Below, one piece after another: positions 10,486 through 18,960 of a stretch of 23,415 bases of DNA (its first letter is position 1; the number at the start of each line of letters is the position of its first letter). The stretch comes from Lojkania enalia (taxonomy: Eukaryota; Ascomycota; Dothideomycetes; Pleosporales), in assembly GCA_010094045.1 (NCBI GenBank), contig ML986832.1, forward strand, positions 34,525 through 57,939. Reading direction: 5' to 3'. A model generated the notes under the pieces. It ran no database searches and had not been told where the DNA came from. It worked only from the letters and a program-made list of their open reading frames with translations. The translations under genes were made by a program, and so were the position numbers.

Positions 10486-11144
10486 TACATTTTTATTAAT
10501 TCTATAATAGTAAATAAATTACTTATAGTATAGTAAATAGTACCTAAAATTATATTAAAAGTTAGTTAAGTAGTTAGAAGATACTAAATCTAATATAATT
10601 ATCTTTACCAATTTATTACTAGGAATTTCTATTATCTTCTTAGGCCTACTAAATTATAGTAGTAATTATATTACTACTTAGTTAATCTACTATATTATAT
10701 AATAAAAGAAAGAGATTTAAAAGGAGAAAATATAGTAGTAAAGTAGTAGAGATATAAATATTATATAAGAAGAGAAGAAAATAAGATAAAAGGAAAAGTA
10801 AAAGAGATTAGATCTAGAAAAAATAACTTAGAGGTATTATATAATATATATAACTTATTATAAATAAAATTTAAACTTCTATTATTTTAAATTAATATTA
10901 ATAATAGGATTATAATTATAAAGAATTATAGTAAATATAATTTTAATAGTATAGTAGTAATATAAAAAAGATAATACCTACCTTATATAATACTCTAAGA
11001 AGCTAATAGCTATAGAAATAGAGAAGAATAGAGAGGAATTAGTATTAGGGTTAAAATAATTATTCTTTTAAGACTAGCGTAAAATATCCGCGGATATTAT
11101 TCTAAATAGTATATATTCTAAATATTTTAGCAAAATATTCGGAA
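10486..11144 (-). pseudogene. Element G, part 2: AT-rich remnant right of element A
   Basis: This should be the continuation of the old minus-strand gypsy remnant that A interrupted, because the A target duplication joins 4720 to 10,486. Coding similarity is weak. On the minus strand a stretch reading 'PKKIIEIPSNKLVKIII' (about 10,590-10,650) is open, and the plus strand is purine-rich at about 10,700-10,820 (a charged or acidic stretch if coding on minus). I could not assign a domain. The palindrome CCGCGG at 11,089-11,094 is one of the few GC-rich spots. Element F inserted at the TA at 11,145. Confidence 0.35.
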
Positions 11145-11146
11145 TA

Positions 11147-11200
11147 ATATAAGTAGTAAGTAAGCGCGCTAGGTAAGTAAATACGCTACTTTACTAACTT
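11147..11200. repeat. Left terminal inverted repeat of F
   Basis: It matches the reverse complement of 12,946-12,999 apart from transitions. The shared core AAGCGCGCTAGGTAAG is followed by a CGCTAC-like word and TTACTAAC or TTATTAAC. Confidence 0.85.
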
Positions 11201-11279
11201 TATATAATACCCTACCTTCTAATAATAATAGCTTAACCTATAAATACTTAATATAACTATAATAAAGTAGATATCTCTC

Positions 11280-12880
11280 TAGCTATCTTAGTTATTAATA
11301 ATAAACAACTTTAAAGTAAAAGATATACTACTTCTATATATAACGTCTCTTAAAGAATAATATATCGATGATATAACAGAATTACTATATAATATAATTA
11401 TAAGCTAAATTTAAAGAAGTTTATTAAACTAGAAGAGGAAACTATTATTATAAATATACCTAACCTAGATTTACGAGAATTTATACCCTTTCTAGATACT
11501 ATATAAAATATAGTAGATCAGCTACTTACTAAGTATAGTACTAGATAGATTAGCTAGAAATAGTTTAAAAACTTTATTAAGTAAATAAATAGTCTTAAAA
11601 TATAATTTAATCGACTATACAATTATTAGAAAGTTTTATATAAAGATTCTAAAATTATTAGAGTCTAGTTTAAGCTTATAGTATATACGAAAGCTATATA
11701 TAGTATCTATAATAAAGATGTCTATAATTTTAATAAAGCTAGCTTTATAATAAGTAAAATATTATCTAAACTAGTTATTACTAGTTTAAAAAGATATAGT
11801 CGGCTAAAAGCTATATAGCTAGAAAATTATAAGTAGGTTATAATAATCTAGAGAATTAATATTACTAGGTAGGCGATCCCGCCTTTTATTATCTTTACTA
11901 GCTAATACCACCTTTCTACCTAGTATAAGGGTGATAATATACCTAAAAATTAGGCTATTAAACTAAGTAATAACGGATAGATAACTAATAATCTTAGATT
12001 TAAGTAGCTAAAGTACTTTATTATATATATAAAGAACCGTTGAGTAGGTATATAGCAACTACTTATTCTTAATAGTTATAAGAGCTATAACTTGCTTAAA
12101 TTCTAGGTAATCTATAAGGAGAATAAAATCTATACTCTCTATATACCATCGTACTTATTATAGCTCTTATAGCCTCTTAATAAAGGTTACTTCTCGCTGT
12201 TAAAACGAGCGTATAGCTGTTAGATTAAGAGTCTAATCCGCGACTATATTAATTATATTATAAAGCTTAAGTTCCTTCTAGCTTTTTATACTACCTACTA
12301 GCAATTAATTATAAAGGATAATATCCGCGCAAGTTTTTAAGGGGCTGATTTAATCCTATATAATCTAGAAGTAGTAATATTAAAGTTCGATATAAAGCTT
12401 CGTATACTAATACTACCTATACTAGAGGTTTTTATATAGGAAGCTAAAATACTAAGTAATTAGTGTAAATTAAAAGTTTAATTAATATTAATTTACGATT
12501 AGATTTAAAGGTATAAAAGTTTATTATCTACTTCTATTATTATAGCAATTAATTAGCTTAAAAAAGGTGCTAAGGTAATACGTTATTCAGCTATACTACT
12601 AAAGGGTTAAATCGCTAGCTTTAAGAAAGTAAATAAGGCTACTACAACGTATAAATAGTATAAAAAGGAGCGGATTTAGAAGTAAGGTACCTTATTAAAA
12701 GTAGAGGGAGAGGAGATTATTGCTTAAATAGCGGTTGAGTAGTAGTTAAAAAGCGAAATATATTAAAATAAGGCGCGATTAGGTACGAATTAATAGGCTT
12801 CTATATACTGCAGTCGCTGTAGAGAGACTAGGTATAACTTATATACGTATAAGAAGGATGCTATAGATACTACTTAATTA
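11280..12880 (+). pseudogene. Pogo/Fot-type DDE transposase pseudogene (element F)
   Basis: The N-terminal DNA-binding part includes 'YTTSIYNVS' (about 11,327) and 'KLEEETIIINIPNLDLREF' (about 11,427-11,483). The DDE_1 domain shows 'YNFNKAS' at 11,723 (family YNFDETG: Asp to Asn, Glu to Lys, Gly to Ser), 'WAIKLSNNGWITNNL' (about 11,951-11,995), the catalytic 'LLILNSYKSYN' at 12,059-12,091 with Asp to Asn at 12,071, and 'YIPSYLLWLLWPLNKGYFSL' (about 12,142-12,201). The C-terminal zinc knuckle spans 12,809-12,850: Cys 12,809 and Cys 12,818 kept, His to Tyr at 12,833, Cys to Tyr at 12,848. Fewer stops than in B, but the catalytic Asp residues are gone, so it is dead. Transposases of this family cut and paste at TA in the nucleus. 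Confidence 0.8.
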
Positions 12881-12945
12881 AAGATATATATTATATTTGT
12901 AGTATTTTAATGTGTTCTAAAAATATATCGCTAGAATGGTTGAAA

Positions 12946-12999
12946 AAGTTAATAAGGTAGCACGCTCGCTTACCTAGCGCGCTTACTTACTATTTACAT
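12946..12999. repeat. Right terminal inverted repeat of F
   Basis: Reverse-complement partner of 11,147-11,200, containing CCTAGCGCGCTTACTTACT, followed by TA at 13,000. A further copy, in reverse complement, begins at 17,393 (3' end of F'). Confidence 0.85.
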
Positions 13000-13001
13000 T
13001 A

Positions 13002-13309
13002 TCTATTTTTCTATATTCTTACTAAGTCTACTAAATAGTCTCATATACTATATATTCTCCAGCCGTACCTTAACCGAGAGGTCAAGGGACCTTATTAATA
13101 AATCTATCTATACCACCCTATATAGTCTCTACCCCCTCCTGCTTACAATATATGGACAGAACGTAACTGACGTAATAGCCGAATATCTAACGTGGCAAGA
13201 AGAGTATGGCTTTAGCTATAATAGGCGTTCTCGGGTAGCGATATAATTTAAACCAGTGTCCTTTTGCCGAAGTGTGGGCTCGAAGCTAAATTCATCGCGA
13301 AATTCTTCG
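13002..13309. other. Transition from AT block to GC-balanced island, no gene seen
   Basis: Base composition rises from RIP-like (13,002-13,060) to ordinary. No coding region is supported. The only structure seen is a short tandem repeat that begins at 13,289. Confidence 0.5.
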
Positions 13310-13324
13310 CGAAATTCTTAGAAT
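13289..13324. repeat. Three tandem copies of a 12-bp unit
   Basis: AATTCATCGCGA, AATTCTTCGCGA and AATTCTTAGAAT stand head to tail. The first two differ by one base and the third has drifted. The junctions create the palindrome TTCGCGAA. It lies just beyond the C-terminal end of the recognisable HET pseudogene. Function unknown. Confidence 0.7.
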
Positions 13325-14522
13325 GGTGATACCCAAAACTGTGAGTCCTCGGAGAGGGCATCCGTTCCTGCTGAAGCTAGCCTCGACTTAGGGGTATAGT
13401 CCTGTTGAGACAATAATCTTCGAGATCCTCCTCAGGCCAGAGCAGATAAACATAGACTCTTTTTCGTCTCTTCCACATCTATTTGACAGGGTAAATGACA
13501 AAACGGATCTCTGTAAGCGAACAATCCTTGGTTATTGTAGATTGGGCCAAGCGTCGCGATAACGACAATGCAATTACGATACACATGGCGCATCTTTTGA
13601 GCCTCTCTCAGCCAGTCATTCTTCGAATCTTGAATGATGCACAGCGAGTCTATCCACACGAATCGTACACTAAGTCCCCACGTTACAGATATGGTATCTT
13701 GGATTGAACTAGGCAACTCCGGGAGGAGAATCTAGATAGCATTGATTCGATTGTATGACTTTTTAGAATGAGAACTGACTTTCCTTCTTAGCAGAAGCCT
13801 CAAGCTATATATTGCAAATCCTGGGTAGCATCCAAGGTTTCAATCTAGCAGAGATTACCGATTTAGTCGGGGGTTCTTAAGCTTAATTAGTCTTGTCGGC
13901 TTAAAATTTGGGTTGAGTTTAACCTCGGAACAGGACCTATCCAAAGAGAGAAAGGCTCGTGCCTATTTTCTGTTTGTTCAAAGCCGTTGACGATTTTGTA
14001 AGCGAGACACTAATCGCATTGGATATGACTATCTTGTCATTTTCTTCACTACAGCAATACCAGGTTAGTCTTGCCAATCAAATGGCTAGTCACTGCGTGA
14101 GGAAAGGGCCATTAAATGGCCCCAAATTCAACTCGTTCTCTGCTATCCTTTGGTTCTCCCTTAAAGGCCGATAACACTAGTTTTGGGCTCATTCACAACG
14201 CCCGAACCAAGTGGCCAAGTGCATACAATGAGGTTATGTAGATGGAAGTCGACATAAATAGGTCCCATTGCCTCGAAAATTGACCAATCGGGCTCGCGAG
14301 ACTCCCGGGAGTGCTCACGTTGGCGGATAAGAGATTGGAAGAAAATCAGACAAAGATGGCAGCCGAGTTTTGTAGATCCATTGAGCTACAACCTAGTGTC
14401 AAATAAGGTCTTCCAAATGATGAATACCTTGCCTTGAGAAATGAGTAAGGCCTCTAGGGAAGCCATGAGCTTTTGGCATGTAGCAACTAGCGGGAATAGT
14501 AATGCCTTTGAATTTTGGCCAT
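13310..14522 (-). pseudogene. HET-domain (heterokaryon incompatibility) pseudogene
   Basis: Read on the minus strand. The N-terminal part (14,522-14,170, open for about 118 codons) has 'STKLGCHLCLIFFQSLI' (about 14,334-14,384), the GC-LC motif common in HET proteins. Next come 'FKPTRLIKL' (about 13,900), 'IETLDATQDLQYIA' and 'GFC-EGKSVLILKSHTIESM' (about 13,740-13,850). After a frameshift near 13,735 the best part, 'FVWIDSLCIIQDSKNDWLRE' and 'MRHVYRNCIVVIA', lies at 13,530-13,665. After another shift 'LQQERMPSPRTHSFG' (about 13,330-13,376) matches the usual W-LQER-LSPR-LHFG segment. Trp positions are stops: TAA at 13,788-13,790 and TAG at 13,377-13,379, as RIP produces. HET proteins trigger non-self recognition death in filamentous ascomycetes; this copy cannot be translated whole. 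The middle stretch 13,930-14,170 is poorly preserved, and the C-terminal effector part is not seen. Confidence 0.82.
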
Positions 14523-15720
14523 CAGCTAAGTAGATACCACTATTATTGGTGGCTGTCGGCCTGGGGGCGAAACGGAGGTGCTATGGGAAAGGCATAAGTG
14601 GCCCGCTATTTGGGAAGATGACTTATATCGACTGAGTATTTGACGACCGGAGATGGAGGCATTATGGTTGACTATATGACAAACTAGTCGTGGTAAGCAT
14701 AGACAGCTGTTCCAGGGTGTAATTTTCAAATAATGCAGCGGAACTGTTTTAGTAGTTAAGCAGTCGTGGCTTACATAAAAGACTAAATGTCGATGACCAG
14801 CTTGTAACACTTTTCTGAATGGCTTTAGATCTGGTCATCACGTTTATCATAAATTGATGTGAAGGCAGCGGCACGCGACTGTAGCCTAAGTACTTGTGAT
14901 AAGGTGCAGCAAACATCACGTACTATCCAAACCAAGGCTGACCGAGCAAAAGGATGTGAAAAGTGCGATGAACATGATATTGGACGATCGGCTTGGCCTA
15001 ATGCGGGGTTGTGTACACATGATCGGCCTGAAGATCTATGGATTGCAGCCTCGCCATAGGCATGTAGGGCTAACCAGGTTCCCGGCATGTCGAACATCAT
15101 CCTCAGACCTGTTTCACGGCTTTGGTGTGGCCTGACGCTAGCCTGAATACGAACCCGCAGATGATCACGTGGCGCCTCATGTGGCGCAGTTATGCAAGGC
15201 ATGGGTATACATTCTAACCTGATTGGCTTACTAGAACGACAGCCACATTTCGTGAAATATTTTTGGTGTCTCATCATGACATGACATGGCGGTGAGCATG
15301 GCTCATATTCTTTTGAGTCTCACCATAGCCTGATAAAGCGGTGTGGTTGGATAGTGTTGCGGAGTTCCATTGTAAGGAGACCTCATGTACTGCAGTCTTA
15401 GCTTAAGCGGGGATTCACCGCTCCTGTGCATTCTTCCTGTCAGCTGGGGATGACAAGCAAAGCCTTCCGTACACGCGATCAATCTTCCAAAATGGCGGTA
15501 AATGGCTGCGAAGGCTTAGATACATATAATATATATGCTCGCCAAGTTAATCATTCCGAACCTATAGCGACTGGTCTACATAGAGATCTGTAGCTGCTCA
15601 TAGGTAATAGAAACCTCAGCTCTCCGTGTATTGTTCTCGGTATGTCTTAAGATATGAAAACACTGATCACGCGCTCATGAGCTATATCGACTAATCCCGT
15701 TCAGCATTCTATTTTCAGAG
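14523..15720. other. GC-balanced intergenic stretch without recognisable gene
   Basis: Both strands were read. The longest open frame is on the minus strand, 15,277 to 14,825 (150 codons, ATG start, MMRHQKYFTKCGCRSS...). It is rich in Arg, Ser, Cys and His with no domain, signal peptide or Kozak-like context that I recognise. A 94-codon minus frame lies at 14,810-14,526 and short plus frames overlap both. None looks like a real gene. Small features are the near-repeat CACGTGGCGCCTC/ATGTGGCGC at about 15,164-15,187, with a CACGTG box, and an AT-rich patch ATATAATATATAT at about 15,523. It may hold decayed genes or the upstream control region of the secreted-protein gene. Confidence 0.4.
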
Positions 15721-15742
15721 GGGCCATGGGGGCGGTGCTGAC

Positions 15743-15749
15743 TATATAT
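15743..15749 (+). promoter_or_regulatory. Possible TATA element of the secreted-protein gene
   Basis: TATATAT lies 128-134 bases upstream of the proposed ATG. It is followed by a pyrimidine-rich leader (about 15,790-15,876, including CTCTCTTGCAG and CATCTCTATCCTTC), typical of fungal promoters. No experimental support. Confidence 0.35.
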
Positions 15750-15876
15750 CTGTTAGTAGTTAACTGGATTCCGATTCTCAACAAAGTGTCAAGCCCAACT
15801 CTCTTGCAGAAACAGTAATCGTCACTCAGATTATTTGCACCCTCTATCGACACCATTGTCATCTCTATCCTTCATC

Positions 15877-16332
15877 ATGCTCTTTTTTCCGTGGCTGGCT
15901 ATCCTCTTCCCGCTCTACACCTCAGCCGCTCCAGAAGCAATCACTGTCACTGTCACAGAACAGTGCATTACCCCCCCCGAGCCAACAGCTTGCCCAGGTC
16001 CAGTCTGTCTTCCTACATGCAACATCTACGATCTCAATAACTGGCCGAACGGTGGCTGCGCTTCCGTCAACGACCGTGCTACCTGCACAGTGTTCAACCC
16101 TTCGATACCTCATCCGCGCTCCGGCCAGATGTTCTGCATGTGCCAGGCAGGCTACCGCGGAGATGGTCTTGCTCTCGATGGAAGGGACCAATACCGTGTG
16201 ACTTGGACGAACGCCCTCGGCGACCAGACTCATCGGGTCTTCGTGAGACCTGGCCAAACCTGTAACACTCTTTGCAATCATACCGGTGCTACAGCATGTG
16301 ACGAAGTCCCTCTCAAGGATGCTTGCCGTTAA
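15877..16332 (+). CDS. Small secreted cysteine-rich protein, effector-like (151 aa)
   Basis: Single-exon ORF, start ATG at 15,877, stop TAA at 16,330. The frame is open 14 codons further up, but only from a TTG; the ATG gives a classic signal peptide, MLFFPWLAILFPLYTSA, with likely cleavage around residues 17-18. The mature part has 12 Cys (residues 30, 39, 44, 48, 61, 70, 87, 89, 129, 133, 141, 150), enough for six disulfides. Residues 61-99 resemble an EGF-like fold, with C-x8-C, then CMC and 'GYRGDGLA', though the final EGF cysteine is missing. Residues 104-150 ('YRVTWTNALGDQTHRVFV', 'CNTLCN', 'CDEVPLKDAC') recall, from memory, a conserved module of unnamed secreted ascomycete proteins. 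One N-glycosylation sequon (Asn134-His-Thr). Codons are GC-rich and undamaged, in sharp contrast to the flanks. Extracellular role unknown; small size, secretion, Cys content and the location beside RIP-mutated repeats fit an effector, which is inference. Confidence 0.85.
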   Translation: MLFFPWLAILFPLYTSAAPEAITVTVTEQCITPPEPTACPGPVCLPTCNIYDLNNWPNGGCASVNDRATCTVFNPSIPHPRSGQMFCMCQAGYRGDGLALDGRDQYRVTWTNALGDQTHRVFVRPGQTCNTLCNHTGATACDEVPLKDACR

Positions 16333-16489
16333 CGTTCAAAGTTTGTCCAGAGACATCTGGTGCAAAGGTTGCGATCTTGGGTATTTGAAAATGCTCGTTT
16401 CTTTCGCTAGCTTCGTTTCGTCTTTCGTTCTTATGTAAAAACATGAATTGGAGCTATTAAGATGGATTGTATAGTTTTTGTTAAGAATA
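16333..16489. other. 3' flank of the secreted-protein gene and island border
   Basis: Normal composition with T-rich stretches (TTTCTTTCGCTAGCTTCG, then ATGTAAAAACATG at about 16,433) that could serve as the 3' UTR and polyadenylation region. The change to RIP-type AT-rich DNA occurs at about 16,470-16,490, only some 150 bp after the stop codon. Confidence 0.4.
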
Positions 16490-17390
16490 TAATTATTAAA
16501 CTCAATATTTGATATTATAGAAAGGTCTATATAAAGCTTAGAAAACTGCTGTAAAATATAGGACTCGGCGTTTTTACGCTAAATAATCAAGTTTGCTAAC
16601 TATATTAAAGCTTACCTAAGCTAGAGTTCAGCCAAATATTACTTCTCCTACCTATTAAAAACCTAGGAAAGTATCCTACTTTCTTCACCGTACTATATAG
16701 ATGTTCCGTTTATTACCTAGCCTTAGAAATTTGCTTATTTTTATTAGATATAAATACTAAATATATAAGCTTAGATAATATATCTACTTAACTATATAGG
16801 TTGTAACTAAATAGTTTTATATAATATATTTATTATATATTTTATAATAGAGATTTAGTAAGTCTACTAAATATAATTTTCTACTACTATATAGAAGTAA
16901 GTTATCTAGTTATAAATTATATTTAATACTATTATATAATATTAAATTACGCTAGATATTAACTAATATACCCTCTTTTATATATATAAATATAACTTAC
17001 TAGCTATCTTTAATTAAGTAATTTAGCTTTTAATCTTCTTCTCTAAGATAAGATTCGCTTTTTACTATATATTTAGCAAATTTAGTTATTAGCTACTCTA
17101 CTAAGATTAATATATAGTTCTATATAATTATACTAATATTATTAGCTGGAAATATTACCTATATAAACTTTTATACTTTAGTAGTAAAAAGGTTAGACTT
17201 TTTATTTAATATATATATAAAGTACTATTAAATAAGCTATATATTTAAGTAAGCTAAAATTTCTTAGTATTCTAAATATACCAACTTTAACTAGTTAAAC
17301 TATTATTAAAATTATCTAAAAAAATATATTAAATACTTATATTTAATTTAAAAGAAGTAAATCTATCTATTTAATATATTTAATATAAGT
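16490..17390 (-). pseudogene. Element H: old retroelement remnant, possibly integrase region
   Basis: The minus strand has a long, stop-containing reading with a retroelement feel. 'SYLREED' and 'LNYLIKD' (about 17,015-17,055) are followed by 'KEGILVNI', 'DNLLLYSSRKLYLVDLLNLY' (about 16,838-16,900) and 'NYLVTTYIVK' (about 16,780-16,810). The order resembles the lead-in to a Ty3/gypsy integrase HHCC domain ('DGLLLYRGRLYVP...H..GH.G...T'), with His codons possibly now Tyr. The match is weak, no catalytic core is seen, and no LTR was found. It is older than F', which is inserted in it at TA 17,391-17,392. Confidence 0.35.
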
Positions 17391-17392
17391 AA

Positions 17393-17960
17393 TAAGTAAG
17401 CGTACTAGGTAAGTAAATATACTACCTTATTAACTTTTTCGACTATTCTAGTAATATATTTTTACAACGTATTAAAATACTATAAATATAATATATATCC
17501 TTAATTAAATAGTATTTATAATACCCTTCTTATATATATATAAGTTATATCTAGTCTCTCTATAGTAACTATAGTATATAGAAGTCTACTAACTCGCACC
17601 TAATCGCGTCTTACCTTAATATATTTTACCCTCTAACTACTGCTCAACTACTATTTAAGTAATAATCTCCTCTTCCTCTATTTTTAATAAGGTGTCTTAC
17701 TTCTAAATATACTTCTTTTTATACTATTTATATATTATAGTAGTCTTATTTACTTTCTTAAGACTAGTAATTTAACCCTTTAATAATATAGCTAAATAAA
17801 GTATTACTTTAGTACCTTTTTTAAGCTAATTAATTGCTATAATAATAGAAGTAGATAATAAACTTTTATACTTTTAAATCTAATCGTAAATTAATATTAA
17901 TTAAGCTTCTAATTTATACTAGTTACTTAGTATTTTAACTTTCTATATAAGAACTTCTAG
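17393..17960 (-). mobile_element. Copy F': 3' third of element-F family, inverted, truncated by D'
   Basis: It is the reverse complement of 12,425-12,999 over its whole length. The 3' terminal repeat (17,393-17,446) is followed inward by the transposase C-terminus with its zinc-knuckle region (about 17,545-17,590 on the minus strand). TA precedes the end at 17,391-17,392. At 17,960 the F sequence stops at ..TTCTAG and a D-family end starts after TA. F' has more C-to-T and G-to-A changes than F. The 5' two-thirds of F' should lie beyond elements D' and E, outside the window. Confidence 0.85.
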
Positions 17961-17962
17961 TA

Positions 17963-18222
17963 ATATATAATATAAGCGAGCTGATCACCCAAGCAAGCTG
18001 ATTATAATACTAAGACTATATTAAAATCGCGACTACTTTTCGCAAAATATTATACTTTCTTATATTCTATTATACTATATAGTATAGTAGCCTATTCTTC
18101 TATATCTATAGTATTATTTTACACGTCTATAAGTTATATCTAGTCTTACTATACTATCTACAGCGCCTTTAAATTAGCTGGTTTCTATTAATACGCGCCT
18201 TCTTTCTACTCTTCTTTCTATT
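17963..18222 (-). mobile_element. Copy D': 3' end of pogo/Fot-like transposon, inverted, interrupted by E
   Basis: Reverse complement of 243-503 (copy D). It opens with the terminal repeat (ATATATAATATAAGCGAG, containing AGCGAGCTGATCACCC) directly after TA 17,961-17,962. It then runs into the transposase C-terminus, with the zinc-knuckle region at about 18,125-18,175 on the minus strand. It stops at CTATT (18,218-18,222), where the LTR of element E begins. CTATT corresponds to AATAG at 243-247 in D, so D' continues on the far side of E, outside the window. Non-functional. Confidence 0.85.
18218..18222. repeat. Predicted left target duplication of element E (CTATT)
   Basis: These are the five bases just before the TG of the E LTR, matching uninterrupted D sequence (243-247, opposite strand). 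The partner copy should follow the 3' LTR beyond 23,415. Confidence 0.6.
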
Positions 18223-18501
18223 TGTAATAATATAAAGAAATCGTTCTACGAAAAGCTTTATATATAACCTTATCCTAAAGCTTTTCGCTTATCTTATTTT
18301 ACCCCCGGTTCTACCCCTTTTCCCTTCCGTATATAGTTGTATACTCCCTTATAAGTAACTTAGTAGTTCTTCTATATCCTTTTATATAAGGCCTATAGGT
18401 GTTAATAGAATTCCTAGATCTCTAAACCCCTATATACTCCTATATACCTCTAAATAAATTCATACCATATTTAAACCTATTATCTTACCTACGCTATTAT
18501 A
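18223..18501 (+). repeat. 5' LTR of element E
   Basis: It starts TGTAATAATATAAAG and ends CTACGCTATTATA (ancestral ..CGTTACA). End-to-end match, equal length 279 bp, to the reverse complement of the solo LTR 6556-6834; most differences are C-to-T or G-to-A in this copy. No primer-binding site was recognised after 18,501. Confidence 0.9.
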
Positions 18502-18960
18502 TTATATAGAAGAATTTAATACTACTAGTAATAGCCTCTTTAATAATATTGTATTAATTATTTATTTAACTATATTTAAGTTTAAAATATACCTAATTTA
18601 GTTTAGATTATAATACTTATATACTATTATATTAAATTATTTAGTTACCTAGATAGGATTTTAGAGACCTCCTATTAACTAAAGTCTTTAGATTTAGAAC
18701 TTCCTATCTCCTGCGATTAGAATTACCTTTAAAAAAGCCGCGTAGAGTATACCTAGATAAAAACTTAGAGACTACTAATAACCTATTAGAATTAGAGGTA
18801 ACCGCTGATATTTAACTATAATTTACCTTCTAATTCCTATACTAGAACCGATATATATATAAGTTATAGTAAGAGTAAACTTCCGTTTATATATATAGAA
18901 TAACCGTTACCTTTTATAGGGGGCCCTATAACAGGCGGACCCCTCTCTATAGGGCCTATA
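18502..18960 (+). other. Leader of element E with a GC-rich hairpin
   Basis: Non-coding leader between LTR and gag. A perfect 9-bp inverted repeat GGCCCTATA (18,922-18,930) / TATAGGGCC (18,948-18,956) with a 17-base GC-rich loop stands out in the AT-rich background. It could be part of an RNA packaging or dimerisation structure in the once active element, which is inference only. Confidence 0.5.

Larger units (their letters stand above)
11147..12999 (+). mobile_element. Element F: complete 1.85-kb pogo/Fot-like transposon
   Basis: It is bounded by inverted terminal repeats of about 55 bp (11,147-11,200 and 12,946-12,999) sharing AGTAAGTAAGCGCGCTAGG. Both ends are flanked by TA (11,145-11,146 and 13,000-13,001). 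Read inward the termini begin ATGTAAATAG or ATATAAGTAG, probably once ACGTAAGTAG. The interior codes for one plus-strand transposase. It is less mutated than B, C or D and than its own partial copy F' at 17,393-17,960, so it may have been hit by fewer rounds of RIP. It forms the left border of the GC-balanced island. Confidence 0.88.

Noticed and set aside
1..13000. AT-rich block as a centromere or mitochondrial insert
   Set aside because: Most of the AT richness is explained by RIP-mutated transposons with identifiable termini and domains. No mitochondrial gene or satellite array was seen.
13959..14174. 71-codon plus-strand open frame
   Set aside because: It lies opposite the HET pseudogene and shows no recognisable features.
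14825..15277. 150-codon minus-strand open frame with ATG start
   Set aside because: No domain, signal peptide or recognisable composition. It overlaps open frames on the plus strand in ordinary GC-balanced DNA, where such chance frames occur. Kept only as a note in the intergenic entry.
15835..15876. 14-codon upstream extension of the secreted-protein gene from a TTG
   Set aside because: A TTG start is improbable in a fungal nuclear gene, and the ATG at 15,877 directly begins a typical signal peptide.
15922..16281. 119-codon minus-strand open frame opposite the secreted-protein gene
   Set aside because: It is the antisense shadow of a well-supported gene with signal peptide and cysteine pattern.
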